Assembly (NCBI GenBank): GCA_024277915.1
Contig: JAJRUG010000028.1
Span: 1-64,000 of the forward strand
Reading direction: 5' to 3'
Length of the DNA stretch: 64,000 bases
From: Gammaproteobacteria bacterium
GTDB taxonomy: Bacteria; Pseudomonadota; Gammaproteobacteria; Steroidobacterales; GCA-2729495
Shown: in pieces, positions 41,618 through 51,030 of the stretch
How positions within the stretch are numbered: position 1 is the first letter of the stretch
Layout of the letters: every line of letters begins with the position of its first letter
Made by a program: the position numbers and the translations under genes
The notes under the pieces: generated by a model
Told to the model about the DNA's origin: nothing
The model's database searches: none
The model's input: the letters and a program-made list of their open reading frames with translations, nothing else

Positions 41618-44080
41618 ATGCTGCAGAAACCACTCTCCAAGCGAATTCTGTCAGCTGGCTCCGTGCTATTGATCGGCCTGACTCTGGCCGGCTGCGGTGG
41701 TGGTGCGGGAACAGAAGCCCTCCCGCCTCCCACAGGTCCTGTGGGGCAATCGAACTACGCCGGGCCGGCACCTGCAACTGCGGATGTACAGTCGTTTATG
41801 GTCAACGTATGGGAAAACATCCGTTCGACCAGCCGATGCGGTAGCTGCCACAATTCCTCGGTGGCACAAACACCCATGTTTGCCCGCTCGGATGATGTCA
41901 ATCTCGCCTATGAGGCAGCGAACACGATTGCAGATCTGAGTTCGCCCTCCGACTCCCGGATGGTGACCAAGGTTGCCAGTGGTCATAACTGCTGGCTATC
42001 CAGCGATCAGGCCTGCGCCGATATCATTACTACCTGGATCGAAGCATGGGCCGGCGGCTCTGGCTCAAGCGCTGGTCGCACGATCCAGCTACAAGCACCT
42101 GCGGACATAGATGTAGGCTCCAGCAAATCTTTCCCGGTCGACCCGACACTTTTTGGTACTACCGTACACCCGCTACTGACCACCTATTGTGCAGGATGCC
42201 ACAGCACGGCAGCCGGAACACCACAAGCACCTTACTTCGCCGACAGCGATGTAAACTCTTCCTACGAAGCGGCCAAGTCAAAAATGAACCTTAATGATCC
42301 GGCCAACTCGCGACTGGTCATCCGGCTACGCACCGAATTTCATAACTGCTGGGATGATTGTCAAAGTAATGCCAATGATATGCAGACACAAATAGAGGCA
42401 TTCGCTAATCAGGTACCGGCTACGGTGGTCGATCCGCAACTTGTCATCAGCAAGGCATTGACTCTGTATGACGGCACGATTGCCAGCGGCGGTAACCGCT
42501 ACGAAGCCAATCAGATCGCCTTGTATGAATTCAAGGCGGGCCAGGGCTCGACAGCGTTCGACACCAGCGGACTGGACCCGGCAATTGACCTGACCCTGTC
42601 GGGTGATGTCCAGTGGGTCGGTGGCTGGGGCATTAATATCATCAGCGGCAAGGCCCAGGGCTCCACTACGACCAGCAGAAAACTGAATGACCTGATCAAG
42701 GGTACCGGTGAGTATTCTATCGAAGCGTGGGTGGCACCTGCGAATGTCGGTCAGGAGGACACGCGTATTGTCAGCTATTCGGCAGGCCCCGATGCACGGA
42801 ATTTCAATCTCGGCCAGACCCTCTATAGCTATGATTTCTACAACCGCAGCAGTGCCACTGACGGCAACGGCACACCCGGGTTGTCGACACTAGACACCGA
42901 TGAGGACCTGCAAGCGACACTGCAGCATGTGGTTGCAACCTATGATCCGGTCAACGGGCGACGCATCTATGTCAACGGCACATTTACCGATGATCTGGAT
43001 ACCAGCACCGGCGGTACGCTGACTGACTGGGATGACACATTTGCACTGGTGCTCGGTAACGAGGTTTCCGGAAATCGCCAGTGGACGGGTGTGATTCGAA
43101 TGGTCGCCATCCATAACCGCGTGCTGACACCAGAGCAGATTAGTCAGAACTTTGATGTGGGCGTGGGCGAGAAATTCTTCCTGCTCTTCAATGTTACAGA
43201 GCATGTCAATATTCCCCAAAGCTATGTGATGTTTGAAGTGAGTCAGTTCGATTCATACAGCTACCTGTTTAACACCCCGGTATTTATCAGTCTGGACGGC
43301 AATGCCCAACCTGATGGTATCCCGGTCGAGAAAATGCGAATTGGCATCAATGGTGCCGAGGCAGTGGTCGGACAGGCATATAAAAACCTCATCACGCAGG
43401 TTTCGACAGGCAACTATAGCGCTCAGACCGGGCAAGTATTGTCCAGTCTGGGAACAGTGATCCCCCTTGAACAGGGGCCCGCTAACGATCAGTTCTTCCT
43501 GACCTTTGAGCTGCTGGGTAGCAGCACCAATGTTGTCACCGAACCAGCACCCCTGGTACCCCCGCCGCCACCGGATAGCTTGCCCGAGTCTGATATCGGC
43601 CTGCGCACCTTCGATGAAATCAACATGACGATGTCAGTCGTCACTACCGTGCCGACAACAGAACCTGATGTTGCGGCTACCTATCTCCTGGTCAAGCAGC
43701 AATTGCCAACCGTGGAGCGCATCGACACATTTGTCTCCGCCCATGAAATTGGCATAGCCCAGTTGGCCATTGAGTATTGCAATGCACTAGTAGCAGACAG
43801 CGGATTAAGAGCTGCCTATTTCGCCGGCTTCAACTTTGGAGTCATACCAAGCTCTGCATTTTCGGTCGCTGGCCGGGACGATGTGATTCAACCGCTGATC
43901 AACAATGTCATGAACATTGGCCTGGGGTCACAACCGGCCTTTGCAGCAGTCGAAACAGAACTCAACGCGCTCATTGATCGTCTTATTGCCGCTGACGACA
44001 GCTCGTCGCAACGGACAGAGGATATTACCAAAGCCGTCTGCGCAGCGGTTCTCGGTAGCGGCGTCATGCTATTGCAGTAA
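41618..44080 (+). CDS. LamG-type lipoprotein with two CxxCH sites
   Basis: An 820-residue lipoprotein (lipobox LTLAGCGGG). Two haem motifs lie early in similar repeats: CGSCH (near residue 73) and CAGCH (near 191). Each is followed by a segment ending in HNCW. A concanavalin/LamG-like domain follows (EYSIEAWVAPANVGQEDTRI, RRIYVNGTFTDDL), then a Pro-rich linker (PLVPPPPPDSLPE). ATG 41618 follows GGGGA and the stop of the previous gene. The mix suggests a surface cytochrome that binds a polymer or another barrel protein. Confidence 0.78.
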   Translation: MLQKPLSKRILSAGSVLLIGLTLAGCGGGAGTEALPPPTGPVGQSNYAGPAPATADVQSFMVNVWENIRSTSRCGSCHNSSVAQTPMFARSDDVNLAYEAANTIADLSSPSDSRMVTKVASGHNCWLSSDQACADIITTWIEAWAGGSGSSAGRTIQLQAPADIDVGSSKSFPVDPTLFGTTVHPLLTTYCAGCHSTAAGTPQAPYFADSDVNSSYEAAKSKMNLNDPANSRLVIRLRTEFHNCWDDCQSNANDMQTQIEAFANQVPATVVDPQLVISKALTLYDGTIASGGNRYEANQIALYEFKAGQGSTAFDTSGLDPAIDLTLSGDVQWVGGWGINIISGKAQGSTTTSRKLNDLIKGTGEYSIEAWVAPANVGQEDTRIVSYSAGPDARNFNLGQTLYSYDFYNRSSATDGNGTPGLSTLDTDEDLQATLQHVVATYDPVNGRRIYVNGTFTDDLDTSTGGTLTDWDDTFALVLGNEVSGNRQWTGVIRMVAIHNRVLTPEQISQNFDVGVGEKFFLLFNVTEHVNIPQSYVMFEVSQFDSYSYLFNTPVFISLDGNAQPDGIPVEKMRIGINGAEAVVGQAYKNLITQVSTGNYSAQTGQVLSSLGTVIPLEQGPANDQFFLTFELLGSSTNVVTEPAPLVPPPPPDSLPESDIGLRTFDEINMTMSVVTTVPTTEPDVAATYLLVKQQLPTVERIDTFVSAHEIGIAQLAIEYCNALVADSGLRAAYFAGFNFGVIPSSAFSVAGRDDVIQPLINNVMNIGLGSQPAFAAVETELNALIDRLIAADDSSSQRTEDITKAVCAAVLGSGVMLLQ

Positions 44081-44120
44081 CCCGCGCAACCACATACACA
44101 AGGTATAGAGGCAAACCAAC

Positions 44121-45758
44121 ATGGCACGAAAACGCAGAATCAGGCACTGGAGCGATCCGTTGCGACATGCCGATCACCCGCGACCGGTGACGCGACGGCA
44201 GTTTATCTCGCAGGGATTCATGGCGGGCTCTGCTGCTGTGCTTGGCGGCGGGGTGATGAGCCTGTTTGCAGATCCACGGGCCGCCTATGCGGCTTTGTCT
44301 CCTGACATGGAAGCACTTAAAACCGCCTGCGGATTCTCCACATTGGGTGCCGGCAAGGTGCCGTTTATCTGCTTCGATCTCGCTGGTGGCGCCAGCATGG
44401 CAGGCTCGAACGTGCTTGTCGGCGGGCAGGGAGGGCAGCTCGATTTCCTTAGTACCTCCGGCTACAGCCGGATGGGATTGCCGGGCGACATGATTCCCTC
44501 TGTGATTGATCCAATCACCAACCTCGACTTCATTGATTCCAGTCTGGGACTATCCTTCCATCGTGATAGTGCATTTCTCAGGGGCATCAACGGCAGTATT
44601 TCACCGGGAACCGCAACCAGCATCAATGGTGCTGTGATACCCGCACGCTCCGACAATGATACCTCCAACAATCCGCACAACCCGATGTACGGTATTCAGC
44701 GGGCCGGGTCAGATGGTTCTCTGCTGACGCTAATCGGCTCGCAAAGTTCAGACTCGGGCGGCAGTTCTGTGGCTCCGCTGGCTATGATCGATCCGGAATT
44801 CCGGCCTACTAAAGTAGATCGCCCCAGCGACGTCACCGGCCTGGTCGATACCGGTCAGCTGGTTGGTCTGCTCGGACAGGATGATGCCGTTGCGGTGATG
44901 GAATCAATACAACGTATCACTGACCAGAAACTTGCCCGGGTAAGTACCGGGCTTAACTACCCTGATCCGAAAGATCCGCTACTCACCCGCGACGAGGTCG
45001 TGGAGGAGCTTATTCGTTGCGGGTATGTAAAGTCTGCTGATATTGCCGATCGATTCGGTGATCCATCAACCCTGGATCCAGCTCTGGATACCGACATTGT
45101 GGGCCCGGGCGGAATATTTACCCAGGCAGAATTTGATGCTGAATCCGAGTTCAGAAAAACCGCAGCAGTGATGAAGCTGGTGATCAACGGCTTCGCGGGT
45201 GCAGGAACCATCACCATGGGCGGGTACGATTACCATGGTGGCGCCCGTGCCGAAGGCGAGATCAAGGACGAATTGGCAGGACGCTGCATGGGCGCTTGCC
45301 TGGAATACGCTGCCCGGGCAAACAATGGCGCGGGAATTCCGCTGATGATGTATGTGTTCAGTGATGGTTCGTTATCGAGTGACGGTGTGGTGGACAACTC
45401 TGTGGCAGGTCGCGGCAAGGGCGAATGGACCAGTGACAACAGCTCGACTGCTGCATCGTTCTTCCTGGTCTACAACCCTGGTAGTCCGCCTCAGATTATC
45501 GGCGGTAGTCCGGATATACAGGCAGCTAACCAGCAAATCGGGTACTTCCGGGCGGATGGATCGGTCGAAACGTCCAGCACTCCGGCGGCCAACAACGTCA
45601 ATCTGCTGGTAGAAACAGTGATCCTGAACTACATGGCGCTACATGGAACACAGGGAGATTTCCCAACACGGTTTCCAGGCCATGGCCTGGGTAACTCGAC
45701 ATTGCGCGACAGCCTGATAGCATTCAATCCGATAGTGAATGGCGTGATTGGCGGTTAG
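44121..45758 (+). CDS. Tat-exported DUF1501-like protein
   Basis: A 545-residue protein with a twin-arginine signal (VTRRQFISQGFMAGSAAVLGG). The DUF1501-like body has PFICFDLAGGASMAGSNVLV and GTITMGGYDYHGG. DUF1501 proteins are usually encoded beside CxxCH or DUF1800/DUF1588 proteins, as here. The Tat route implies folding, perhaps with a cofactor, before export. AGAGG precedes the ATG. It completes the plus-strand three-gene unit. Confidence 0.8.
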   Translation: MARKRRIRHWSDPLRHADHPRPVTRRQFISQGFMAGSAAVLGGGVMSLFADPRAAYAALSPDMEALKTACGFSTLGAGKVPFICFDLAGGASMAGSNVLVGGQGGQLDFLSTSGYSRMGLPGDMIPSVIDPITNLDFIDSSLGLSFHRDSAFLRGINGSISPGTATSINGAVIPARSDNDTSNNPHNPMYGIQRAGSDGSLLTLIGSQSSDSGGSSVAPLAMIDPEFRPTKVDRPSDVTGLVDTGQLVGLLGQDDAVAVMESIQRITDQKLARVSTGLNYPDPKDPLLTRDEVVEELIRCGYVKSADIADRFGDPSTLDPALDTDIVGPGGIFTQAEFDAESEFRKTAAVMKLVINGFAGAGTITMGGYDYHGGARAEGEIKDELAGRCMGACLEYAARANNGAGIPLMMYVFSDGSLSSDGVVDNSVAGRGKGEWTSDNSSTAASFFLVYNPGSPPQIIGGSPDIQAANQQIGYFRADGSVETSSTPAANNVNLLVETVILNYMALHGTQGDFPTRFPGHGLGNSTLRDSLIAFNPIVNGVIGG

Positions 45759-45796
45759 GGCAGCCTCAGGAGCTGTTTGGGTTCAGGGTGTGAGCA

Positions 45797-47173
45797 CTGA
45801 GTAGCGAAAAAGCGATTATTTCGATTCTTGCTTGTCCACGATGTGACAAGACTCTGGAGCAACACAAGGGCGCAGATCTTTCCTGCCCGGCCTGCAAGGT
45901 CAGCTATCCTCAGCTTGATGGTATTCCCTGCCTGTTTTCCGAACCGGAAGCAACGCTGGGTGAATGGCGGGGTCGTCTGCACTTCCTGCTCCAGAAACTC
46001 GAACATGACGCAGAGAAAATCAGCGACGAGCTGAATGAACCGGATCTTCTTGAATTAACCAGACAGCGACTTGAATTGCTCCGTCAAGCTTACCGAAGCC
46101 ATGCCGGAAACCTGCAAGAATTACTCACTCCTCTGGAATTGGGGCGATTACAAGCCACGCATGAGTCTTATCTGGCACTGCGTACGCGGCTGCCCTCTGA
46201 CCAGGCACTGAATACCTACTACGCCAATATTCACCGTGACTGGGAATGGGGCAATGACGAAAATGAGCGATCTGCAAATCTCGTCACAGACACGATCAAC
46301 GCATCTGGCAATCACGGAACAATCCTGGTACTTGGCGCAGGTGCCGGACGACTCGCCTACGACCTGCATACCAGGCTCAACAGTGAACTCACCGTTGCTC
46401 TTGATTTCAACCCCATGCTGTTACTGCTCGCACAACGCCTGATGCGGGGAGCAACCATCAAGTTACACGAATTTCCAATCGCTCCCGTTACTATTGAAGA
46501 CTGCGCTCGACTGGGTACGCTCGCGGCACCAGCGCCGGTCGGGGACAGATTTGAATGCGTGCTGGGAGATGCCTTACGGCCACCATTCTCTGCAGGAAGC
46601 TTCAATATCGTGATCACTCCCTGGCTGGTCGACATCCTGCCGACTGACCTGGGGCGAACTGCGGCCGAAGTGAATCGATTATTAAAACCGGATGGCCAGT
46701 GGATTTGCTTCGGGTCATTAAGTTTCGCCCATGACCGGAAATCGAAATGCTACAGCCTTGAGGAAAGTCTGGCGGTAATAGCACAAAGCGGTTTTAAGTC
46801 GCTTGATTCCCGACAAGATGAAATACCTTATATGCGGTCTCCTTACAGCCGTCATGCCCGGCAGGAAAAGGTTGTTACCATCACCGCCACCAAGAATGAG
46901 AATGCAGCCCGCCGGCAGCGTCACACAGCACTACCCGACTGGCTGGTAACCGGTAACGACCCGGTCCCGCAAAGCCAGTCCTTTCAGGTCCAGGCCCTGT
47001 CCACACGAATTCATGCCTTCATCATGTCGATGATTGACGGCAAGCGATCACTTCGGGACATGGCGCTGTTAATGGAGCAGCAGCGACTGATGCCGCAGGA
47101 AGAAGCACAGCAGGCAATACGCTCGTTCCTGATAAAAATGCATGAAGACAGTCAGAAACCTGCAGGGCATTGA
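45797..47173 (+). CDS. Zinc-ribbon SAM methyltransferase with PqqD-like tail, probable CTG start
   Basis: The usual TTG/ATG call would begin at 46076, but the same frame runs back to a stop at 45791 and encodes a clear Trm112-like zinc ribbon: ILACPRCDKTLEQHKGADLS, then CPACKVSYPQLDGIPC. The methyltransferase core has ILVLGAGAGRLAYDLHTRL and a NRLLKPDGQW helix. The C-terminus (FIMSMIDGKRSLRDMALLME) resembles a PqqD-type winged helix. No ATG, GTG or TTG precedes the ribbon, so CTG 45797 with AGGG upstream is the best start. The full length is 458 residues. It may act on a ribosomally made peptide or protein partner; this is inference. Confidence 0.65.
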   Translation: MSSEKAIISILACPRCDKTLEQHKGADLSCPACKVSYPQLDGIPCLFSEPEATLGEWRGRLHFLLQKLEHDAEKISDELNEPDLLELTRQRLELLRQAYRSHAGNLQELLTPLELGRLQATHESYLALRTRLPSDQALNTYYANIHRDWEWGNDENERSANLVTDTINASGNHGTILVLGAGAGRLAYDLHTRLNSELTVALDFNPMLLLLAQRLMRGATIKLHEFPIAPVTIEDCARLGTLAAPAPVGDRFECVLGDALRPPFSAGSFNIVITPWLVDILPTDLGRTAAEVNRLLKPDGQWICFGSLSFAHDRKSKCYSLEESLAVIAQSGFKSLDSRQDEIPYMRSPYSRHARQEKVVTITATKNENAARRQRHTALPDWLVTGNDPVPQSQSFQVQALSTRIHAFIMSMIDGKRSLRDMALLMEQQRLMPQEEAQQAIRSFLIKMHEDSQKPAGH

Positions 47174-47192
47174 ACCATTCGCCGCCAGCAAC

Positions 47193-48278
47193 TTACTTGC
47201 GAGTGACCCGCCCCACAAACTTTTTGATTGCCCTCCCCCCAATATGCCGAGACGCAGCAATCAACCCCCTTGCAGACCTGGTGTTAAACGCCATCATACC
47301 GGTCATATCCCGCGAATCGTCCATCCAGTCTCTTTTATAACCATCATCACCCGTCAGAAAATCAATCTCGTTCACTTTTTCATTATCAAGAACATGCTGG
47401 AACATCTTGTACAACGCAACGGTACCCGCAGACATTTTGGTGAATTCCGGGTCGTAAGCAACCTTGAAAATATACGCAACACCATCCTTTACAATCCAGA
47501 ATTGCGCTGCGACCGGGCGATCCCCGACTCTGGCAATCCCCAACCTTAACCATCCCTGCTCAGCACACAGCTTCGCAAGCCCCGGCAAAAACTCCGGATA
47601 GGGTTCCGGTTTCTGCCAGCGCATTTCGTATAAAACAGCAAACAATTCCATTCCGGCATCCAGTCCGTCCACAGACGTGATGATCTCAAACCGGTTTTCC
47701 GGATCCCGGTCAAATTTCCTCACCCGGTTTGCAGTAGTTTTGCGAATTTTCGAGCTTCTGGTAGATAAATAGGAATCGAAATCCTGATATTCATTTTCCA
47801 GAAAAAGGTTCCTGAAGCAAAAGTACTTCTGCAAGGCCCAGCGATGCCCGGAAAAAGCATCACCCAGTTCCTGCAGTACGGCACTATCGAACCGGTATGG
47901 AGAAATATCGACCACATCCCAACCGGGCTTTTCGGCAACGATCTCCGCAACCATTGCCCTGACCGACTTTGAAGGAATATCAGACAGATGCTTTACAAGC
48001 GGTTCAAATCTGGACGAATAGAAATTAGCCAGCCCGGAAAGAGTCTTGGGCGCAATCAGGCCGGATTGTTCATGACTGCACAGCGGCAACAAAATATCTG
48101 CATTGCATGATTCATCCGGGGAAGCCGAGAAAATCCTGACCCGGTCGCTATCAGAAACCACTGTCTGAACATAATTCTCAAACCAGGGTTGCGAAAAAAA
48201 AAGACTCTGACTTCCGGAATAACCAAGCAACTCACGGCATTGATCAGGGATTTCAGAGAAGCTTTCGTAAACCGCCAT
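47193..48278 (-). CDS. GNAT / CelD-BcsL-like acetyltransferase
   Basis: A 361-residue protein with the double-GNAT layout of COG5653 proteins. It has LFFSQPWFENYVQTV at the start, SKIRKTTANRVRKFDRDP in the middle and a C-terminal GNAT half (GDRPVAAQFWIVKDGVAYIF, then DEKVNEIDFLTGDDGYKRDW-like ending). Family members act in exopolysaccharide or lipopeptide modification. ATG 48278 was preferred to TTG 48290. It is convergent with the methyltransferase and a large inverted repeat lies before it. Confidence 0.75.
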   Translation of the reverse strand: MAVYESFSEIPDQCRELLGYSGSQSLFFSQPWFENYVQTVVSDSDRVRIFSASPDESCNADILLPLCSHEQSGLIAPKTLSGLANFYSSRFEPLVKHLSDIPSKSVRAMVAEIVAEKPGWDVVDISPYRFDSAVLQELGDAFSGHRWALQKYFCFRNLFLENEYQDFDSYLSTRSSKIRKTTANRVRKFDRDPENRFEIITSVDGLDAGMELFAVLYEMRWQKPEPYPEFLPGLAKLCAEQGWLRLGIARVGDRPVAAQFWIVKDGVAYIFKVAYDPEFTKMSAGTVALYKMFQHVLDNEKVNEIDFLTGDDGYKRDWMDDSRDMTGMMAFNTRSARGLIAASRHIGGRAIKKFVGRVTRK

Positions 48279-48440
48279 TAACCAATACAACCTTCTTCAA
48301 AACACACCGCAATAATCAGCTGACTATGCACGGCCAACCCGCCATTTTCAACGACCTGTGCCATGATATTCAAGACCCAATCTTGCCATCAGCCTCCAAA
48401 CGTATCGCAATTCACCCGATACACAAACCTCGCGGCAAAC

Positions 48441-48533
48441 CCCGGCCTAGCCTGTCCGATCCCTTTTTGAAGGGAATAAAGCGGACCGCAGGGAGCCATC
48501 CCGTCAAAAAGGGATCGGACAGGCTAGGCCGGG
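48441..48533. repeat. Perfect 30-bp inverted repeat with 33-nt spacer
   Basis: The left arm (48441-48470, starting CCCGGCCTAGCCTGTCCGAT) and the right arm (48504-48533) are perfect reverse complements over 30 bp. The spacer (48471-48503) holds its own GCGG-A-CCGC palindrome. The RNA would be a very stable hairpin. It lies between the PhoQ-like gene's stop and the GNAT gene's start. It may be a terminator, an attenuator or a REP/MITE-type element. Confidence 0.85.
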
Positions 48534-48577
48534 CTATTGGCACCCGGATTCAAACCGGTGCGCGACCTACACAAACG

Positions 48578-49945
48578 CTAAGACACCGGTAACCGAACTT
48601 CAATCAACGCTCCCCCTGATTCAGACCGCCTGATCATCACCGTCCCCGAATACAGACTGACAATCTCCTCAACCACCGCCAGCCCAATCCCCTGCCCCTT
48701 GATCTCCCCCCGCTGGTCACTCCTCTCACCGCGGCCAAATACTTTCCCGGCCTGATCATCCGGTATCCCCGGCCCGTCATCCGCAACGCTCAGCACCAAC
48801 CAATTCTTGTCTGACCCGGACTCCCTGCTCACCGCAATCTCTATTTTGCCGGCACACCACTTCCACGCATTGTCCATCAGGTTCCCGAATAGCTCGTACA
48901 GGTCCCCCTTCTCCATTGGATACTTTTCATCACCCTTCACATTGATCTGCACGTCCACTTCTTTTCCGAGATAAATCTTGCGCAGGCTTCCGGCGACCTC
49001 ACGCGCGACAGGAGCCAGCGCCACCGGCTTCGCAGCGATGGTTCGGGGACCAGTGGCTGCCGCCCGGCGCAGCTGATAGTCGATGACCGCATGCATGCGC
49101 CCTACCTGTTTTTCCAACACCTCATGATCCGGGCCGGAACGCTGCAACTCGCTGCCCAAAACAGCCAATGGCGTCTTGATGCTATGCGCCAGGTCATCCA
49201 TGGTGGTTCGATACCGGGTCATTCTTTGCCGCTCCGAGTCGACCAGGGCATTGAGGTTCTTCGCAACACCGATCAATTCACGAGGATAGTTCCTGCTGAG
49301 GTTTTCCCGCTCACCCCGCTCAACCGCAGCAATCTCGCCGGCCAGCCGCCTGAGTGGAGACAGCGACCATCGAAGCAGCACATACACACCGATGACCAGC
49401 GCCAGCATCACCGCTGAAAACCAGCCAAACAATTGTCGGCGAAACTGATCAAGTTGACGCCAATAGGCATCGAGATTTTCGGCGACATAAAATTGATAAC
49501 GGTATGCAACGCCCGGCTCAACCTCCCATATCACACCAACACCCAGCACCAGTGCTTCAATACCATCGGCAATGCCGGTTTTCATCAGCCGATGGTCACC
49601 AGCGTACAAAGACGGACCCTGTGCAACGGTGACCCCCACTGCAGAAGGAGAACGCCACAGCCGGCGGCCATCCCCGGCCACGACCTCTGCATACAAGCCG
49701 GACCCGGGATTGTTAAACCTTGGCTCGGGGAGCTGACCGGGGAACTCAAGGCCACCATCCTCCCCTGGCTCGGCCGCTCCTATCAGTGCGAGCACATGCA
49801 CCTCCAGCAACTCCTGGATCGCATTTTCACTTGTCTGCCGGAATACGGTATCCAGTAAACCGATAAGAATCGCGAAAGCAGCAACCAGCAGTATGGAAGT
49901 CGTTACCAGCAACCGGGTGGATAGCGAATTTGGCCTGCCTTTCAT
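48578..49945 (-). CDS. PhoQ-like sensor histidine kinase
   Basis: This 455-residue kinase has two membrane segments (about residues 10-32 and 172-195) around a periplasmic domain with an acidic patch (AAEPGEDGGLEFP). The phospho-acceptor region DDLAHSIKTPLAVLGSELQ (His near 252) is typical of PhoQ relatives. ATPase boxes are NLMDNAWKWC, DDGPGIPDD and GQGIGLAVVEEI. It overlaps the response regulator by four bases and is the last gene of a PepSY-regulator-kinase operon. Confidence 0.87.
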   Translation of the reverse strand: MKGRPNSLSTRLLVTTSILLVAAFAILIGLLDTVFRQTSENAIQELLEVHVLALIGAAEPGEDGGLEFPGQLPEPRFNNPGSGLYAEVVAGDGRRLWRSPSAVGVTVAQGPSLYAGDHRLMKTGIADGIEALVLGVGVIWEVEPGVAYRYQFYVAENLDAYWRQLDQFRRQLFGWFSAVMLALVIGVYVLLRWSLSPLRRLAGEIAAVERGERENLSRNYPRELIGVAKNLNALVDSERQRMTRYRTTMDDLAHSIKTPLAVLGSELQRSGPDHEVLEKQVGRMHAVIDYQLRRAAATGPRTIAAKPVALAPVAREVAGSLRKIYLGKEVDVQINVKGDEKYPMEKGDLYELFGNLMDNAWKWCAGKIEIAVSRESGSDKNWLVLSVADDGPGIPDDQAGKVFGRGERSDQRGEIKGQGIGLAVVEEIVSLYSGTVMIRRSESGGALIEVRLPVS

Positions 49946-50655
49946 TCTGTTGATGATTTCGCAGCGTCATCCGGGTTTTCGTCCGGACGCTTCGGAATGC
50001 GATAGCCCCTGCCACGAAGTGTTTCAATCAATCCCAGTTCGCGATCCGGATCGAGCTTCTTCCTCAGCCTGGTAATCAGGACTTCGATCACATTACTATC
50101 GCGCTCAAAGTCCTGATGGTAAAGCTGGTCAGTCAACTCTGCCTTGGTCACCACCTGACCATTTCGTATCAACAGGGATTCCAGTACGCGGAATTCGAAC
50201 GCGGTCAATTCAACCAGTTGGTCTGAAAGCCGGACTTCCTGTGACCGGGTGTCGCAGGATACCGGCCCCCATTGGATAACCGGTTGCGCCCAGCCGCCGG
50301 AACGTCTGAGCAACGCATTGATCCGGGCGGTGAGCTCTTCGATATTGAATGGTTTGGCGACGTAGTCGTCAGCACCGGCATTCAATCCCTCTACCTTGTC
50401 TTGCCAGCGATCCCTCGCCGTCAGTATCAAAACAGGAAATGCCTGACCGGACTCTCTCAATCCCGCGATCAGTTCCATACCGGATTTGTCAGGCAACCCC
50501 AGGTCTATGATCGCCAGCGCGACGGCAAATTCCGTTGCAAAATATTCGCCTTCCGCCGCAGTACCCGCTTCATCCACGGTAAACCCTGCATCGCGCAGCT
50601 GCGCTGCCAGCGTCTCACGCAGCGCCCTGTCGTCTTCGACGATCAGCAGGCGCAT
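49942..50655 (-). CDS. PhoP-like response regulator
   Basis: A 237-residue OmpR-family regulator. The receiver site is LAIIDLGLPDKSG and the switch Lys lies in YVAKPFNIEEL. The DNA-binding domain has RDSNVIEVLITRLRKKLDPD and IETLRGRGYRIP. It resembles PhoP/QseB-type regulators. It follows a PepSY gene by three bases and overlaps the kinase gene. Low divalent cation or cationic peptide sensing would fit the family but is not shown. Confidence 0.88.
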   Translation of the reverse strand: MRLLIVEDDRALRETLAAQLRDAGFTVDEAGTAAEGEYFATEFAVALAIIDLGLPDKSGMELIAGLRESGQAFPVLILTARDRWQDKVEGLNAGADDYVAKPFNIEELTARINALLRRSGGWAQPVIQWGPVSCDTRSQEVRLSDQLVELTAFEFRVLESLLIRNGQVVTKAELTDQLYHQDFERDSNVIEVLITRLRKKLDPDRELGLIETLRGRGYRIPKRPDENPDDAAKSSTE

Positions 50656-50658
50656 GCG

Positions 50659-50931
50659 CTACCTGGGCTTCCCGGTTCGCGCATCGATATTGAAAGTGCG
50701 AACCCGACCGTCTTTAGTCATGATTCTGATTCGATGAACCAGGCGGCCGGATTGTTCCCTGGTCTCGGCACGCACTACTTCGCCACCGGTTCTTTCCCTG
50801 ACCATTTTTACCGCATCATCGAGCGAATACTTCATATCGCCCGCCTGCCCGAATGCCGGATTCAAGGCGCACAATGCCAGCGTCAGAAATACGCCGACCA
50901 CTGCTCGCTGGAAAAATCTGGAAACCATCAT
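50659..50931 (-). CDS. Exported PepSY-domain protein
   Basis: A 90-residue periplasmic protein: signal peptide (VVGVFLTLALCALNPAFGQ) and a single PepSY domain (YSLDDAVKMVRERTGGEVV, then FNIDARTGKPR). PepSY proteins often precede PhoP/PhoQ-type pairs and may modulate the sensor or inhibit proteases. It is the first gene of the operon, three bases before the regulator. Confidence 0.87.
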   Translation of the reverse strand: MMVSRFFQRAVVGVFLTLALCALNPAFGQAGDMKYSLDDAVKMVRERTGGEVVRAETREQSGRLVHRIRIMTKDGRVRTFNIDARTGKPR

Positions 50932-51030
50932 CGCATACAGCCTACCGCACCCGCCTGAACACCAGCTTAACCAATGTTCCCGGCATACAACAAACAGTCA
51001 TAGCGCCAATGGCTATTCAATATCAGTCCA

